A DNA stretch of 64,000 nucleotides from Planctomycetaceae bacterium (lineage in GTDB: Bacteria > Planctomycetota > Phycisphaerae > Phycisphaerales > SM1A02): NCBI GenBank assembly GCA_027490145.1, contig JAIXYQ010000005.1:60365-124364 (forward strand). Direction: 5' to 3'. The notes beneath the pieces are model-generated. The model was not told where the DNA came from. It saw only the letters and a list, made by a program, of their open reading frames with translations, and did no database searches. The position numbers and the translations under genes are program-made. The number at the start of each line of letters is the position of its first letter. Position 1 is the first letter of the stretch. This document shows positions 35,065 to 44,691 of this stretch, piece by piece.

Positions 35065-36954
35065 ATGCACGACCACGTACCTGATCCACAGCATGACGAC
35101 GGCAGCATCGGTCGCGCAGCAGGATGGTCGCTTGTGACGATCGTCGCGCTGGGTGCGGTCGGAACGGGGGCGTGGTTGCTCCTGCGCAAGCCGGCGCCGG
35201 AGCGCGTGCCCGATCCGACGCCGGTCACGCCGGCACTGCCGCGCGTGGTCGAGCAGCCGCTGACCGCGGTGCCCTTCACCGATGTGGCCAAGGCATCGGG
35301 CATCGAGTTCATCCACACGACGGGTGCCACCGGCGAGTCCCTGTTGCCGGAGACGATGGGTGGGGGTGTCGGCTTCCTCGACGTCGATGGCGACGGCGAT
35401 CAGGACCTGGTCCTGATCGATGGCTGCCGTTGGAATGGTGAGCCCTTCGCCAGTGAGCCCGAGCCGGGCCACGACAGCGTGCGATTGTGGACCAACGACG
35501 GCCGTGGTCAGTTCCGCGAGGCCACCAAGGGCAGCGGACTCGAGGGTCCGCGGTACGGCATGGGCGTGGCGACGGGGGACCTTGATGCGGATGGCCGCAC
35601 CGACCTCTTCGTGACCACCGTTGGACGCAACGCGGTCTATCTCAATCGAACGGAGCGTGGCGGTGCGCCGCGCTTCGAGGATGCCACGGATCGACTCAAG
35701 GTGCCCCATGCCTCGCGCTGGGGTACGAGTGCCGCCATGTTCGACGGGGACCAGGACGGGGACCTCGACATCATCGTCTGCAACTACGTCCGCTGGTCGC
35801 GAGCGATCGACTTGGCCGTCGACTACCGGCTGACCGGCATCGGCCGTGCGTATGGATCGCCCACCGGCTTCGAGGGCGTCGACCTGACCTACCTGCGCAA
35901 CGACGGCTCCGCGGGGCTCGTCGATGCCACGGCCGAGAGCGGGTTCGCGGTCGCCAACGCAAGCACGGGGAAGCCGATGGGCAAGGCGCTGGGCGTCGTG
36001 CTCGGGGATTGGAATGATGACGGGCGGGTGGACGTCGCGATCGCGAACGACACCGTCGCGAACTTCCTCTTCCGCAACGAGGGTTCCGTGGGGCGCGCGC
36101 GGTTCGTGGACGTCGGGGGCGCCAGCGGCATCGCCTTCGATCGCAACGGCAGCGCCACCGGCGCCATGGGCATCGACACCGCTTGGCTGCGGCCACGGCA
36201 GTGGGCCATCGCGATCGGCAACTTTGCCAACGAGATGAGTTCGCTCTACGTCGAGCGGGGCACCACGATGGCCTTCAGCGATGATGCGATCATCGAGGGA
36301 CTCGGCCCGGCCTCGCGTGCCTTCCTGACCTTCGGCTTGGTCATGGCGGACATGGACCTCGATGGTGACGCCGATCTGGTACAGGCCAACGGTCACATCG
36401 AGGAGCGCATCGCGCGGGTGCAGCCGAGCCAGTCATGGCGCCAGCGTGGGCAACTCTTCCTCAACGCCGGACCTGCAGCCCCAAGCCCGCTCCTGCGCGA
36501 GTTGCCCGCCGGGATGATCGGCGATCTTGCGCGTCCGGTCGTTGGGCGCGGCTTGGCGACGGCCGACATCGATGGCGACGGCGACCTCGACCTGGCCCTG
36601 ACGCAGGCCGGGGGCGCACCGATGCTCCTGCGCAACGATCTGCCTCCACACGGTCGATGGCTGCGCATCGAGCTGAAGGGTCCGCCGGGCAATCCCCAGG
36701 GCATCGGGGCCTTGGTGACCGTGGCCCCGGCGGATGCCCCGGACCGTCCGACTGCAGCGTGCGTCGTCAGCGGCGCCCGCAGCTACCTCAGCGCGTGCGA
36801 TCCGGCCTTTACCATCGGTCTGCCGAATGGACAGGCGCGCTCGGTCGTGACCGTGCGGTGGCCTGCCGGTGCCGGACCAACCCAGCCCACGCAGGTCGTG
36901 GTCGACGGGGTGGGTCGCACCGTGGCGATTCCCGTGGCGCCAATCGGCGACTGA
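35065..36954 (+). CDS. CRTAC1-like FG-GAP/ASPIC-UnbV protein, membrane-anchored
   Basis: The 629-residue product has an N-terminal membrane segment (SLVTIVALGAVGTGAWLLL, residues 13-31) without an obvious cleavage site, so it is probably an anchor facing the periplasm. From about residue 72, FTDVAKASGIEFIH starts a seven-bladed-propeller-type series of FG-GAP repeats with calcium loops (DVDGDGDQDLVLIDG, DLDADGRTDLFVTT, DIDGDGDLDLALTQ). The C-terminal ASPIC/UnbV domain (about 530-625) includes GIGALVTVAP and VVTVRWPAGAG. The family is common in Planctomycetota and marine bacteria and its function is undetermined. It ends the 28.5-37 kb cluster, 35 bp after the multihaem cytochrome gene. Confidence 0.9.
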   Translation: MHDHVPDPQHDDGSIGRAAGWSLVTIVALGAVGTGAWLLLRKPAPERVPDPTPVTPALPRVVEQPLTAVPFTDVAKASGIEFIHTTGATGESLLPETMGGGVGFLDVDGDGDQDLVLIDGCRWNGEPFASEPEPGHDSVRLWTNDGRGQFREATKGSGLEGPRYGMGVATGDLDADGRTDLFVTTVGRNAVYLNRTERGGAPRFEDATDRLKVPHASRWGTSAAMFDGDQDGDLDIIVCNYVRWSRAIDLAVDYRLTGIGRAYGSPTGFEGVDLTYLRNDGSAGLVDATAESGFAVANASTGKPMGKALGVVLGDWNDDGRVDVAIANDTVANFLFRNEGSVGRARFVDVGGASGIAFDRNGSATGAMGIDTAWLRPRQWAIAIGNFANEMSSLYVERGTTMAFSDDAIIEGLGPASRAFLTFGLVMADMDLDGDADLVQANGHIEERIARVQPSQSWRQRGQLFLNAGPAAPSPLLRELPAGMIGDLARPVVGRGLATADIDGDGDLDLALTQAGGAPMLLRNDLPPHGRWLRIELKGPPGNPQGIGALVTVAPADAPDRPTAACVVSGARSYLSACDPAFTIGLPNGQARSVVTVRWPAGAGPTQPTQVVVDGVGRTVAIPVAPIGD

Positions 36955-37012
36955 TCCGTCGCTGCCGTCGGCGGGCCTGCGGGCGCGGATCGCATGCCGG
37001 CCGCAGCGCGCT

Positions 37013-37047
37013 GGAACGAAAACGGCCCCGGCACGAGGCCGGGGCCG
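37013..37047 (-). terminator. Rho-independent terminator of the 37074-39566 gene
   Basis: The perfect 10-bp stem CGGCCCCGGC (37023-37032) pairs with GCCGGGGCCG (37038-37047) around ACGAG. Read on the minus strand it is followed by TTTTCGTT. The plus strand has no T-tract. Confidence 0.7.
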
Positions 37048-37073
37048 CAAGGGGATTCACTCAGGGGCGTGAC

Positions 37074-39566
37074 TCAGGGGCAAGCGCCCCACGCGCCGAG
37101 CATCACGCCGAGGTCGGCACCGTCGACCGTGCCGTTGCCATCGAGGTCCGCCGATCCGGCGCCACCCCACTGGCCAAGCAGGGTGCCCAGGTCGGCACCA
37201 TCGACTGCACCGTTGTCGTCCAGATCACCCGCGCAGGCCGGGGCCTGGGTGCAGACGACGCGCTCGATGCGGATCGAGTCGATGGCCGCGTCGGTCGTCG
37301 AGTTGTTCGGGTTGTCGCGCGCGACAAACCGGATCTGCATGGTGTTCCCGGGCGTCAAGGTCGAGGACAGATTGCCGGAACGGACCGACCAGAAGCCCGT
37401 GTTGGACGTGAAGGCCTCGAGGTTGCGCCAGGCGCCACCATCGACGCGCACGTCGACGGACAGCGAGTCCACTTCGGCGGCGGTGGGCTCCACGCAGGCG
37501 AACCAACGCGCGTAGGAGATGGTCACGTCCTGGCCACCGATGGTGAACACCGGCGAGATGAGCTCCGTCGGGCCGCCATCGAGATCGCCGGCGCCGGCGG
37601 TGCCACCTGCGGTGCCCTGACCCGTGAACCAGCAGTTGACGCCGGTGGACGAATTGTCGTTCTCAGGCTGCACCGGGGTCGCACCGCTGTTGCTGCCGAT
37701 CGGGTCACCCAGTTCCCACGCGCCGAAGGTGACCGCGGTGTTCACCACGGTCCAGCCTTCGGTGCCATTCTCGAACTCGCTCGAGTAGATGAGTTCGGTG
37801 CCGGACACCGGATCAAGGCCGAACGGCGCCACGGCGCCGCTCGCGGGGAGGGCCCACGGCGCGGTGCCGGTGTTGCTGAGCTGCGCGGTGATGTACCAGT
37901 CGAGGCTCTGGCCGCAGTCAAGCGCGGGCAGATTGACGAGGAACTGCGTCGAGGAGACCGGGGTGAGGGCCGAGTTCGTCCACGAGCCGTTGTTGATGCG
38001 CGTGAACAGCTGGGCGCTGCCCGAGACGATCGAACCGCCGCCGACGATCGCTGCGTTCGCCGTGAGCGTGGTCGCCTGCCCGGGCGGCACGGTCGACGGT
38101 GCACCGCCGACGATCGACCAGCTCATGTTGATCGGCGGCGTGTTCATGTAGACGTTGATGCCGCCGCAGGTGCCGGACACCATGTCCTTCCAGCCGTCGC
38201 CGTTGATGTCGAACAGCGCGGCGTCGGTCCAGCCGGTCTGCTCGGCGGCGGGCACCGTGCCGGCCTCGTTGACCAGCAGGGCGCTGTCGGAACCGGTGTT
38301 CCGGTAGAACTTGGTCGTACGACCGCTTGTCGGGCAGAAGGGCCCCAGGTCGCTGTCGACGTCGGTCACGATCACGTCCTTGCGGCCGTCGTTGTTCAGG
38401 TCGGCGATGGAGATGGTGTTGCCGAACTCCGAGGGGCTGCCGGAGATCACGTACGTCGTGAAGTTGGCCAGGCCATCGGTGCCGTTGCCGGTGTTGAGGC
38501 AGTAGCGGTCCTGGCCGTCGTCGGCGACGATGAAGTCGAGCTTGCCATCGCCATTCAGGTCATCCACGCCGAGCCCGTAGGGTGCAAGGCCGGGGTAGAC
38601 GACGTCCTTGGTCCACACGGTGCCGCCCGCGTTGGGGTAGAAGACCGCCACGTCCTGGCCGCTGGTCAGCGTGTTCACGCGGACCACGTCGGGGCGACCG
38701 TCCTGGTTCATGTCACCGGGTTCGCACATGTTGCCGAACTCGCTGACGAGCTGGGCAGCGGTCATGCGGGTGGTGCCGCTGTCCGTGAAGAAGCCTGGGT
38801 TGGCGGCGCCCTGGTTGATGAGCAGGCGGTTGTCGTAGTCCTTCGCGGCGTCTTCGGCGGGGGACTGCTGGCACTCGCCGGTGTCGCTGGTGTCACCATC
38901 CGAGTTCAGGTCGAAGCAAATCGTCTGACCGACGGTTTCCGGGGTGTCGTAGTCGACGAAGTAGATGTCGACGTAGCCGTCGCCGGTGTAGTCGGCGACC
39001 GCGGCGTCGCAGGCGCGTGGGTTGGCCGCCACGCCGGTCTTGCTGACCATCGTGGGGATGCGGTTGTCCTCGAAGCGGAAGCCCTGCCACTGGCCCTGGG
39101 CGTTGTTGCCCAGGTTGCGGTACACGCGCGGCTGGCCGAGCATGGCGCTCACCTGGTCGCTCATGGTGGTCACGGTGATCAGGTCGAGCCAACCGTCGTT
39201 GTCCACGTCGAAGGCTTCGACGTCACGGTCGTTGGCGGGATCGAGCATGCCCTGCGAGCCGGCGGCGTCGGCCGCGGAGCCGAACTCGATCGTGCGATCG
39301 ACCAGCACGCCGCTCTCGTTCATGAACAGGATGTCGCGGAAGCCACCCTGGACCGAGCCCGGGAACTTGCGCATGCAGGCGAGGTCGAGGTCGCCATCCT
39401 TGTCGAAGTCGCCCACGGCGAAGTCGTGCTCGAGGTTCGGATTCACGATCAGCGAAGCGCTCGCGACCATGCGGGTCGAGGTCTGCTTCTGGAACGTTGC
39501 CCACTGGGCGTTGGCCGACGCAGTGATCGCGGCGGCAAGGGTCAGGACGAAGCGGCTGGTCTGCAT
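37074..39566 (-). CDS. Secreted FG-GAP repeat protein with dockerin-like C-terminus
   Basis: The 830-residue product has a signal peptide cleaved near residue 20 (ALTLAAAITASANA-type) and AGGAG 6 nt before the ATG. Residues about 40-480 are FG-GAP/VCBS repeats (DFDKDGDLDLACMRKF, DVDNDGWLDLITVTT, DLNGDGKLDFIVADD). After an immunoglobulin-like stretch, residues about 605-775 form a MAM/jelly-roll-type carbohydrate-binding-like domain (SSEFENGTEGWTVVN, AWELGDPIGS). The last 50 residues are the paired EF-hand-like tag (DLDDNGAVDGADLGTLLGQW and a second copy). It probably acts outside the cell and binds a polymer through its propeller or jelly roll; this is inference. It lies 72 bp downstream of the di-haem gene and ends at a clear terminator. 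Confidence 0.87.
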   Translation of the reverse strand: MQTSRFVLTLAAAITASANAQWATFQKQTSTRMVASASLIVNPNLEHDFAVGDFDKDGDLDLACMRKFPGSVQGGFRDILFMNESGVLVDRTIEFGSAADAAGSQGMLDPANDRDVEAFDVDNDGWLDLITVTTMSDQVSAMLGQPRVYRNLGNNAQGQWQGFRFEDNRIPTMVSKTGVAANPRACDAAVADYTGDGYVDIYFVDYDTPETVGQTICFDLNSDGDTSDTGECQQSPAEDAAKDYDNRLLINQGAANPGFFTDSGTTRMTAAQLVSEFGNMCEPGDMNQDGRPDVVRVNTLTSGQDVAVFYPNAGGTVWTKDVVYPGLAPYGLGVDDLNGDGKLDFIVADDGQDRYCLNTGNGTDGLANFTTYVISGSPSEFGNTISIADLNNDGRKDVIVTDVDSDLGPFCPTSGRTTKFYRNTGSDSALLVNEAGTVPAAEQTGWTDAALFDINGDGWKDMVSGTCGGINVYMNTPPINMSWSIVGGAPSTVPPGQATTLTANAAIVGGGSIVSGSAQLFTRINNGSWTNSALTPVSSTQFLVNLPALDCGQSLDWYITAQLSNTGTAPWALPASGAVAPFGLDPVSGTELIYSSEFENGTEGWTVVNTAVTFGAWELGDPIGSNSGATPVQPENDNSSTGVNCWFTGQGTAGGTAGAGDLDGGPTELISPVFTIGGQDVTISYARWFACVEPTAAEVDSLSVDVRVDGGAWRNLEAFTSNTGFWSVRSGNLSSTLTPGNTMQIRFVARDNPNNSTTDAAIDSIRIERVVCTQAPACAGDLDDNGAVDGADLGTLLGQWGGAGSADLDGNGTVDGADLGVMLGAWGACP

Positions 39567-39638
39567 GGTGTCTCCTGGCGTCGGTCTGGTCTGTGGGATC
39601 GGTCGTGGTGCTGGATCAGGTCTGTTCGGAGGCGCCGG

Positions 39639-41285
<1,647 letters not shown>

Positions 41286-41354
41286 CAATCGATCCTCTTC
41301 AGTCTTCGTTGAGGGTGCCGAACAACAACGTTGCCGACGACTGCCGGCCTGCTC

Positions 41355-41383
41355 AATGTAGGTCCCGGAAGGGGTTCTTTCAA
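41355..41383 (-). promoter_or_regulatory. Promoter of the di-haem oxidoreductase unit
   Basis: On the minus strand, TTGAAA (41378-41383), a 17-bp spacer and TACATT (41355-41360) give an expected leader of about 60 nt to the ATG at 41285. This is one of the closest matches to a sigma-70 consensus here. Confidence 0.65.
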
Positions 41384-41396
41384 TAACACATGAAAG
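41377..41396. promoter_or_regulatory. Inverted repeat overlapping the -35 element (possible operator)
   Basis: CTTTCA (41377-41382), 8 nt and TGAAAG (41391-41396) form a perfect inverted repeat over the -35 of the di-haem promoter, in the 230-bp region divergent to the TPR lipoprotein gene. It may be a repressor or activator site. A chance palindrome is possible. Confidence 0.35.
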
Positions 41397-41503
41397 GACA
41401 TTCGCGAGAATCTCCCTGACTATTCACCCGGCTCGGCCATGGAGCAAGTCCCAGGGCAGTGCCGCGACCAAATTCCGGGTCGACCCCGTGGATTTTTGCT
41501 CCG

Positions 41504-41509
41504 TAGGAT
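41504..41509 (+). promoter_or_regulatory. -10-like TAGGAT, leaderless promoter of the TPR lipoprotein gene
   Basis: TAGGAT ends 6 nt before the ATG at 41516. A weak TCGACC -35 (41480-41485) lies 18 bp upstream. Confidence 0.5.
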
Positions 41510-41515
41510 GGGCCG

Positions 41516-42466
41516 ATGCGCGCTTTCCTCCCCGCCCTCGTCGTCATGATCGCTGGGTGCTCCGATCCGGCCGGTGAACGCAGCGTGCAGCGGCCGACCG
41601 CCGAACCCGGGACCGGAACCGTGGCGCAGCCAACCGAGTCGCAGCAGCCCGCAGCCCCGGTTGCCGACTCCGGAGCGCCGGCCTTGCCGCCGGAGGTCCA
41701 AGAGGCCCTCAAGCGGGCCAACGCCGACGTGCCGCCGGCTCCGCCCGGCGATGACCAGGCGCGTGTCGCACTGCAGCTCATTGCGCGCAATCATCCCGAT
41801 CAGGCGGAGCCCGTGGCTCGGGCCGCGCTCGCGGCCTACCCCGATCAACCCCGTGCGGCGTTCGTGCTGGGGCTGAGCCTGCACAAGCAGAAGCGATACA
41901 GCGATGCGGTGCCACTCTTCGAGCGGTCACTTGCGGGCGCCACGGCCATGGACGCTGCGCAGCGCGCGCAGCAGTTCCCCGAGCACACCCATGTCGCGCA
42001 CTTCCTTGGATGGGCGCGTTACTACGCCGGCGACCTCGACGGTGCACGCGGCGCCTTCACCTCGCACGTGGCCACGGTGCCCACCGCCGGCGACTCGTGG
42101 TACGGCCTGGCCTTGGTCGAGATCGATGAGGACCAGGTCGATGCCGCCTCGACAGCGCTCGAGCGTGCCATGGCGTGCCTGCCTGAAGCGGAGCGGATGG
42201 AGGAGTCGCGCAGTCGTGATCGCGGCAAGATCCTGGCGCGACAGGGCGACCTTGCCCTTCGTGCGGATCGCACGCAGGATGCGGTGGATCTGTACCGCCG
42301 CGCGCTGCGGGCGTGGCCCGATCACTACGAGGTCTGGGCCAAGGTCGCGCGGTGCTACGACCGGTTGGGCGATGCGCAGGCCGCCGATCGTGCGCGGGTG
42401 GAGGAGCTGAATGCGCGTGAGCGCATGGGGCGAATCGTCGATGCACCGAAGGGAACCCGACCTTGA
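41516..42466 (+). CDS. TPR lipoprotein
   Basis: The 316-residue product has a short lipoprotein signal (LVVMIAG-Cys, acylated cysteine at residue 15), a Pro/Ala/Glu-rich linker to about residue 80 and TPR repeats at about 80-300 (HPDQAEPVARAALAAYPDQP, RYSDAVPLFERSLAG, DAVDLYRRALRAWPDHYEVW). TPR lipoproteins typically scaffold envelope complexes. It is translationally coupled (TTGA overlap) to the FG-GAP/ASPIC gene downstream, so the two products probably act together. This repeats the TPR-plus-ASPIC pairing of the 28.5-37 kb locus as separate genes. Confidence 0.87.
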   Translation: MRAFLPALVVMIAGCSDPAGERSVQRPTAEPGTGTVAQPTESQQPAAPVADSGAPALPPEVQEALKRANADVPPAPPGDDQARVALQLIARNHPDQAEPVARAALAAYPDQPRAAFVLGLSLHKQKRYSDAVPLFERSLAGATAMDAAQRAQQFPEHTHVAHFLGWARYYAGDLDGARGAFTSHVATVPTAGDSWYGLALVEIDEDQVDAASTALERAMACLPEAERMEESRSRDRGKILARQGDLALRADRTQDAVDLYRRALRAWPDHYEVWAKVARCYDRLGDAQAADRARVEELNARERMGRIVDAPKGTRP

Positions 42467-44148
42467 GCCTCGCGGTCCTGGTGACGGTGTGCCTCGGCGT
42501 CGCATGCGTGGTGCAGGATCCGCCCGTCCAGGACCATCGGAAGCCGGCATCTCCCGATCAGTCGGCCAAGGCGCCCATCTCGTTCACCGACGTCACGGCC
42601 GACTCCGGCGTCGCGGCCGTGATGACCAGCGGTGCGCAGCCGAGCACGCAGATCCTCGAGGTGAAGGGCGGGGGACTTGCGCTGATCGACGTGGACGACG
42701 ACGGTGATCTTGACCTGTTCATGCCCAATGGGGCGACGCTTGCCGAGCCGGCCAAGGGACCGGGTGGGCGGCTCTGGCGCAACGATGGCGGCCTTCGGTT
42801 CACGGACATCACCGCTGCGAGCGGCATCACGCATCGCAGGTGGTCCTTCGGGGTCGCCGCAGGCGACGTCGATGGCGACCGCCGCGACGACCTCTTCATC
42901 GCCGGGTACGGGCGCAATGCGCTCTGGCTGAACCGTGGTGGTGGCCGCTTCATCGACGCCACGGACGCCTGGGGCGCCGCGGGGCCCGGCGGATGGAGCA
43001 CGGGCTGCGCGCTTGCGGACTTCGACGGCGACTCCGATCTCGATCTCTACGTCGCCCGCTACGTCGACTACGACGCCACCCGGCCCTTGGCGCCGGCAAT
43101 GTTCAAGGGGCAGCCGGTCATCAATGGTCCCAAGGGCCTCGCACCGCTCCGGGACGTGGTGCTGCGCAACGACGGCGACCGATTCTCCGACGTGACCGAG
43201 GCCAGCGGTGTGGGTGCGGTGGCCCCGGGATTCGGGCTCAACGTGATCGCGTGCGACGTCACCGGTGATGGATTGGTCGACGTCTTCGTGGGCAACGACT
43301 CGAGCGGCAATCACCTCTTCGTGAACCAGGGCGGTTTCACGTTCGCCGAACGCGCCCGTCGACTGGGCTGCAGCACGAACCTCGAAGGCATCGAGCAGGC
43401 CACCATGGGGGTGGCGCTGGGCGACGTCGACGGCAACGGTCGCCCCGACCTGCACACCACGGTCTTCTCGAGCGACACCAACACGCTGTTCCTCAATCGT
43501 GCCGACGGCTTCTGGGATGACCGCTCGAGCCAGTACGGCACGGGTGCGCCGTCGCGCTCGCTGTGTGGATGGGCCTCGATCTTCGCCGACCTGGATCATG
43601 ACGGCGACGAAGACCTGTTCACCGTGAATGGCCATGTCTATCCAAACGCGACCAAGGCGGCGTTCGATTCGGAGTACGCGCAACCCAGGCTCGTCCTCGA
43701 GCGCAAGGGAAATCGGTTCGTGCCGCTGCGCAGCGATGCCGCGTGGCTGGCTGCACCGCATCGGGACCGCACGGCGGTGTTCGGCGACCTCGATGGTGAC
43801 GGCGACGTCGATGCCGTGATCGGCGAGCTCAACGGTCCGCTGCGTGTCCTGCGCAACGATCACGATGGGGCCGCAGATTGGCTCGTGGTGAGTCTTCGCG
43901 ACACCCGGGCAGGCTCGCGCAACCATCGTGCCGTCGGGGCCATGATCACGGTTGAGCAGGATGGACTGTCGCAGCGACGCTGGCTGGCCGGCGGCGGTCC
44001 CTTCCAGTCCACGTTCTCGCCACAGGCGCATGTGGGTCTGCCGGGGAAGGGGCCGGTGAAGGTCACCGTGCGATGGCCGGATGGGTTCGAGCAGGTGGCC
44101 GCGGCTGAGGCGGGTCGGCGACTCGTGCTTGACCGCGGCGCACCGTGA
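42463..44148 (+). CDS. CRTAC1-like FG-GAP/ASPIC-UnbV secreted protein
   Basis: The 561-residue product starts at a TTG that overlaps the upstream stop (TTGA) and gives a signal sequence (MSLAVLVTVCLGVACVV). FG-GAP repeats with calcium loops run from about residue 40 to 470 (ISFTDVTADSGVAAV, DVDDDGDLDLFMPNG, DVDGDRRDDLFIAG, DLDHDGDEDLFTVNG). The C-terminal ASPIC/UnbV domain has RAVGAMITVEQDG, an AGGGPFQSTFSPQAHVGLP stretch and VKVTVRWPDGFEQV. It is the third ASPIC protein in the window and the second locus where ASPIC is coupled to TPR. Function is unknown; probably periplasmic or surface-exposed. Confidence 0.9.
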   Translation: MSLAVLVTVCLGVACVVQDPPVQDHRKPASPDQSAKAPISFTDVTADSGVAAVMTSGAQPSTQILEVKGGGLALIDVDDDGDLDLFMPNGATLAEPAKGPGGRLWRNDGGLRFTDITAASGITHRRWSFGVAAGDVDGDRRDDLFIAGYGRNALWLNRGGGRFIDATDAWGAAGPGGWSTGCALADFDGDSDLDLYVARYVDYDATRPLAPAMFKGQPVINGPKGLAPLRDVVLRNDGDRFSDVTEASGVGAVAPGFGLNVIACDVTGDGLVDVFVGNDSSGNHLFVNQGGFTFAERARRLGCSTNLEGIEQATMGVALGDVDGNGRPDLHTTVFSSDTNTLFLNRADGFWDDRSSQYGTGAPSRSLCGWASIFADLDHDGDEDLFTVNGHVYPNATKAAFDSEYAQPRLVLERKGNRFVPLRSDAAWLAAPHRDRTAVFGDLDGDGDVDAVIGELNGPLRVLRNDHDGAADWLVVSLRDTRAGSRNHRAVGAMITVEQDGLSQRRWLAGGGPFQSTFSPQAHVGLPGKGPVKVTVRWPDGFEQVAAAEAGRRLVLDRGAP

Positions 44149-44150
44149 CG

Positions 44151-44198
44151 GGCCGAAGGGCCGCGACTCACTTCTCGCGGCCGAAGGGCCGCGACTCA
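44151..44198. repeat. Two 20-bp direct repeats with hairpin between convergent genes
   Basis: GGCCGAAGGGCCGCGACTCA occurs at 44151-44170 and 44179-44198. The second copy sits in a 7-bp hairpin (44176-44182 with 44187-44193). Lying between the convergent stops of the ASPIC gene and greA, it may serve as a bidirectional transcription barrier, though it lacks a T-tract. Confidence 0.6.
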
Positions 44199-44199
44199 A

Positions 44200-44664
44200 T
44201 CAGTGGATGATGATGATGGTCAGCCGCTTCTCGCCCTTGGGCAGGTTCACGCGGACGGTGTCGCCCACGCGAGCCTTCATGAGGGCTTGACCCATGGGGC
44301 CCGTCGAGGTGACCTCGCGGTACGGCAGGTCATCGGCGTCGGTGAGGCTGCTCACGATCTTGTAGCGGTCTTCGCGGCCCGAGCCTTCGTCGCGGATCGT
44401 GATCTCCGCACCAAGGAACACCATGTCGGTGGGCATTTCCGACTGGTCCACCACCTGCACCCCGGCCAGACGGGCCTCGAGTTCGCGGATCTTGGCGTCG
44501 TTGATCGACTTGTCCTCGCGGGAGGCGTGGTAGTCGGCGTTCTCGCGCAGGTCGCCCTGGGCGCGCGCCTCGGCGATGCGCTCCACGAGCTGCTTGTCGA
44601 GCGCGCGCAGCGTCGCCAACTGCGCCTCAAGGCGCTCCTTGTCAGCCCGTGTGACGAGTTCCAT
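44200..44664 (-). CDS. greA: Transcription elongation factor GreA
   Basis: The 154-residue factor rescues backtracked RNA polymerase by stimulating transcript cleavage. The N-terminal coiled coil runs from residue 1 to about 75 and carries the acidic tip in GDLRENADYHASRED (the conserved Asp/Glu pair). The C-terminal FKBP-like domain has VFLGAEITI, DRYKIVSS and the signature STGPMGQALMKARVGDTVRV. The length is normal. TACCTT lies 6 nt before the ATG with no Shine-Dalgarno. The mur/ftsQ block ends 28 bp upstream of it on the same strand. Confidence 0.95.
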   Translation of the reverse strand: MELVTRADKERLEAQLATLRALDKQLVERIAEARAQGDLRENADYHASREDKSINDAKIRELEARLAGVQVVDQSEMPTDMVFLGAEITIRDEGSGREDRYKIVSSLTDADDLPYREVTSTGPMGQALMKARVGDTVRVNLPKGEKRLTIIIIH

Positions 44665-44670
44665 GGGGAA

Positions 44671-44676
44671 AAGGTA
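44671..44676 (-). promoter_or_regulatory. -10-like TACCTT, leaderless promoter of greA
   Basis: On the minus strand, TACCTT ends 6 nt before the ATG at 44664, inside the 27-bp gap after the membrane-protein gene. Confidence 0.5.
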
Positions 44677-44691
44677 GCCCGATCGGCAGCC

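Noticed and set aside
31487..35089. A 1,200-codon minus-strand open frame
   Set aside because: It is entirely antisense to the pentahaem cytochrome gene, whose CxxCH motifs and domains are unmistakable.
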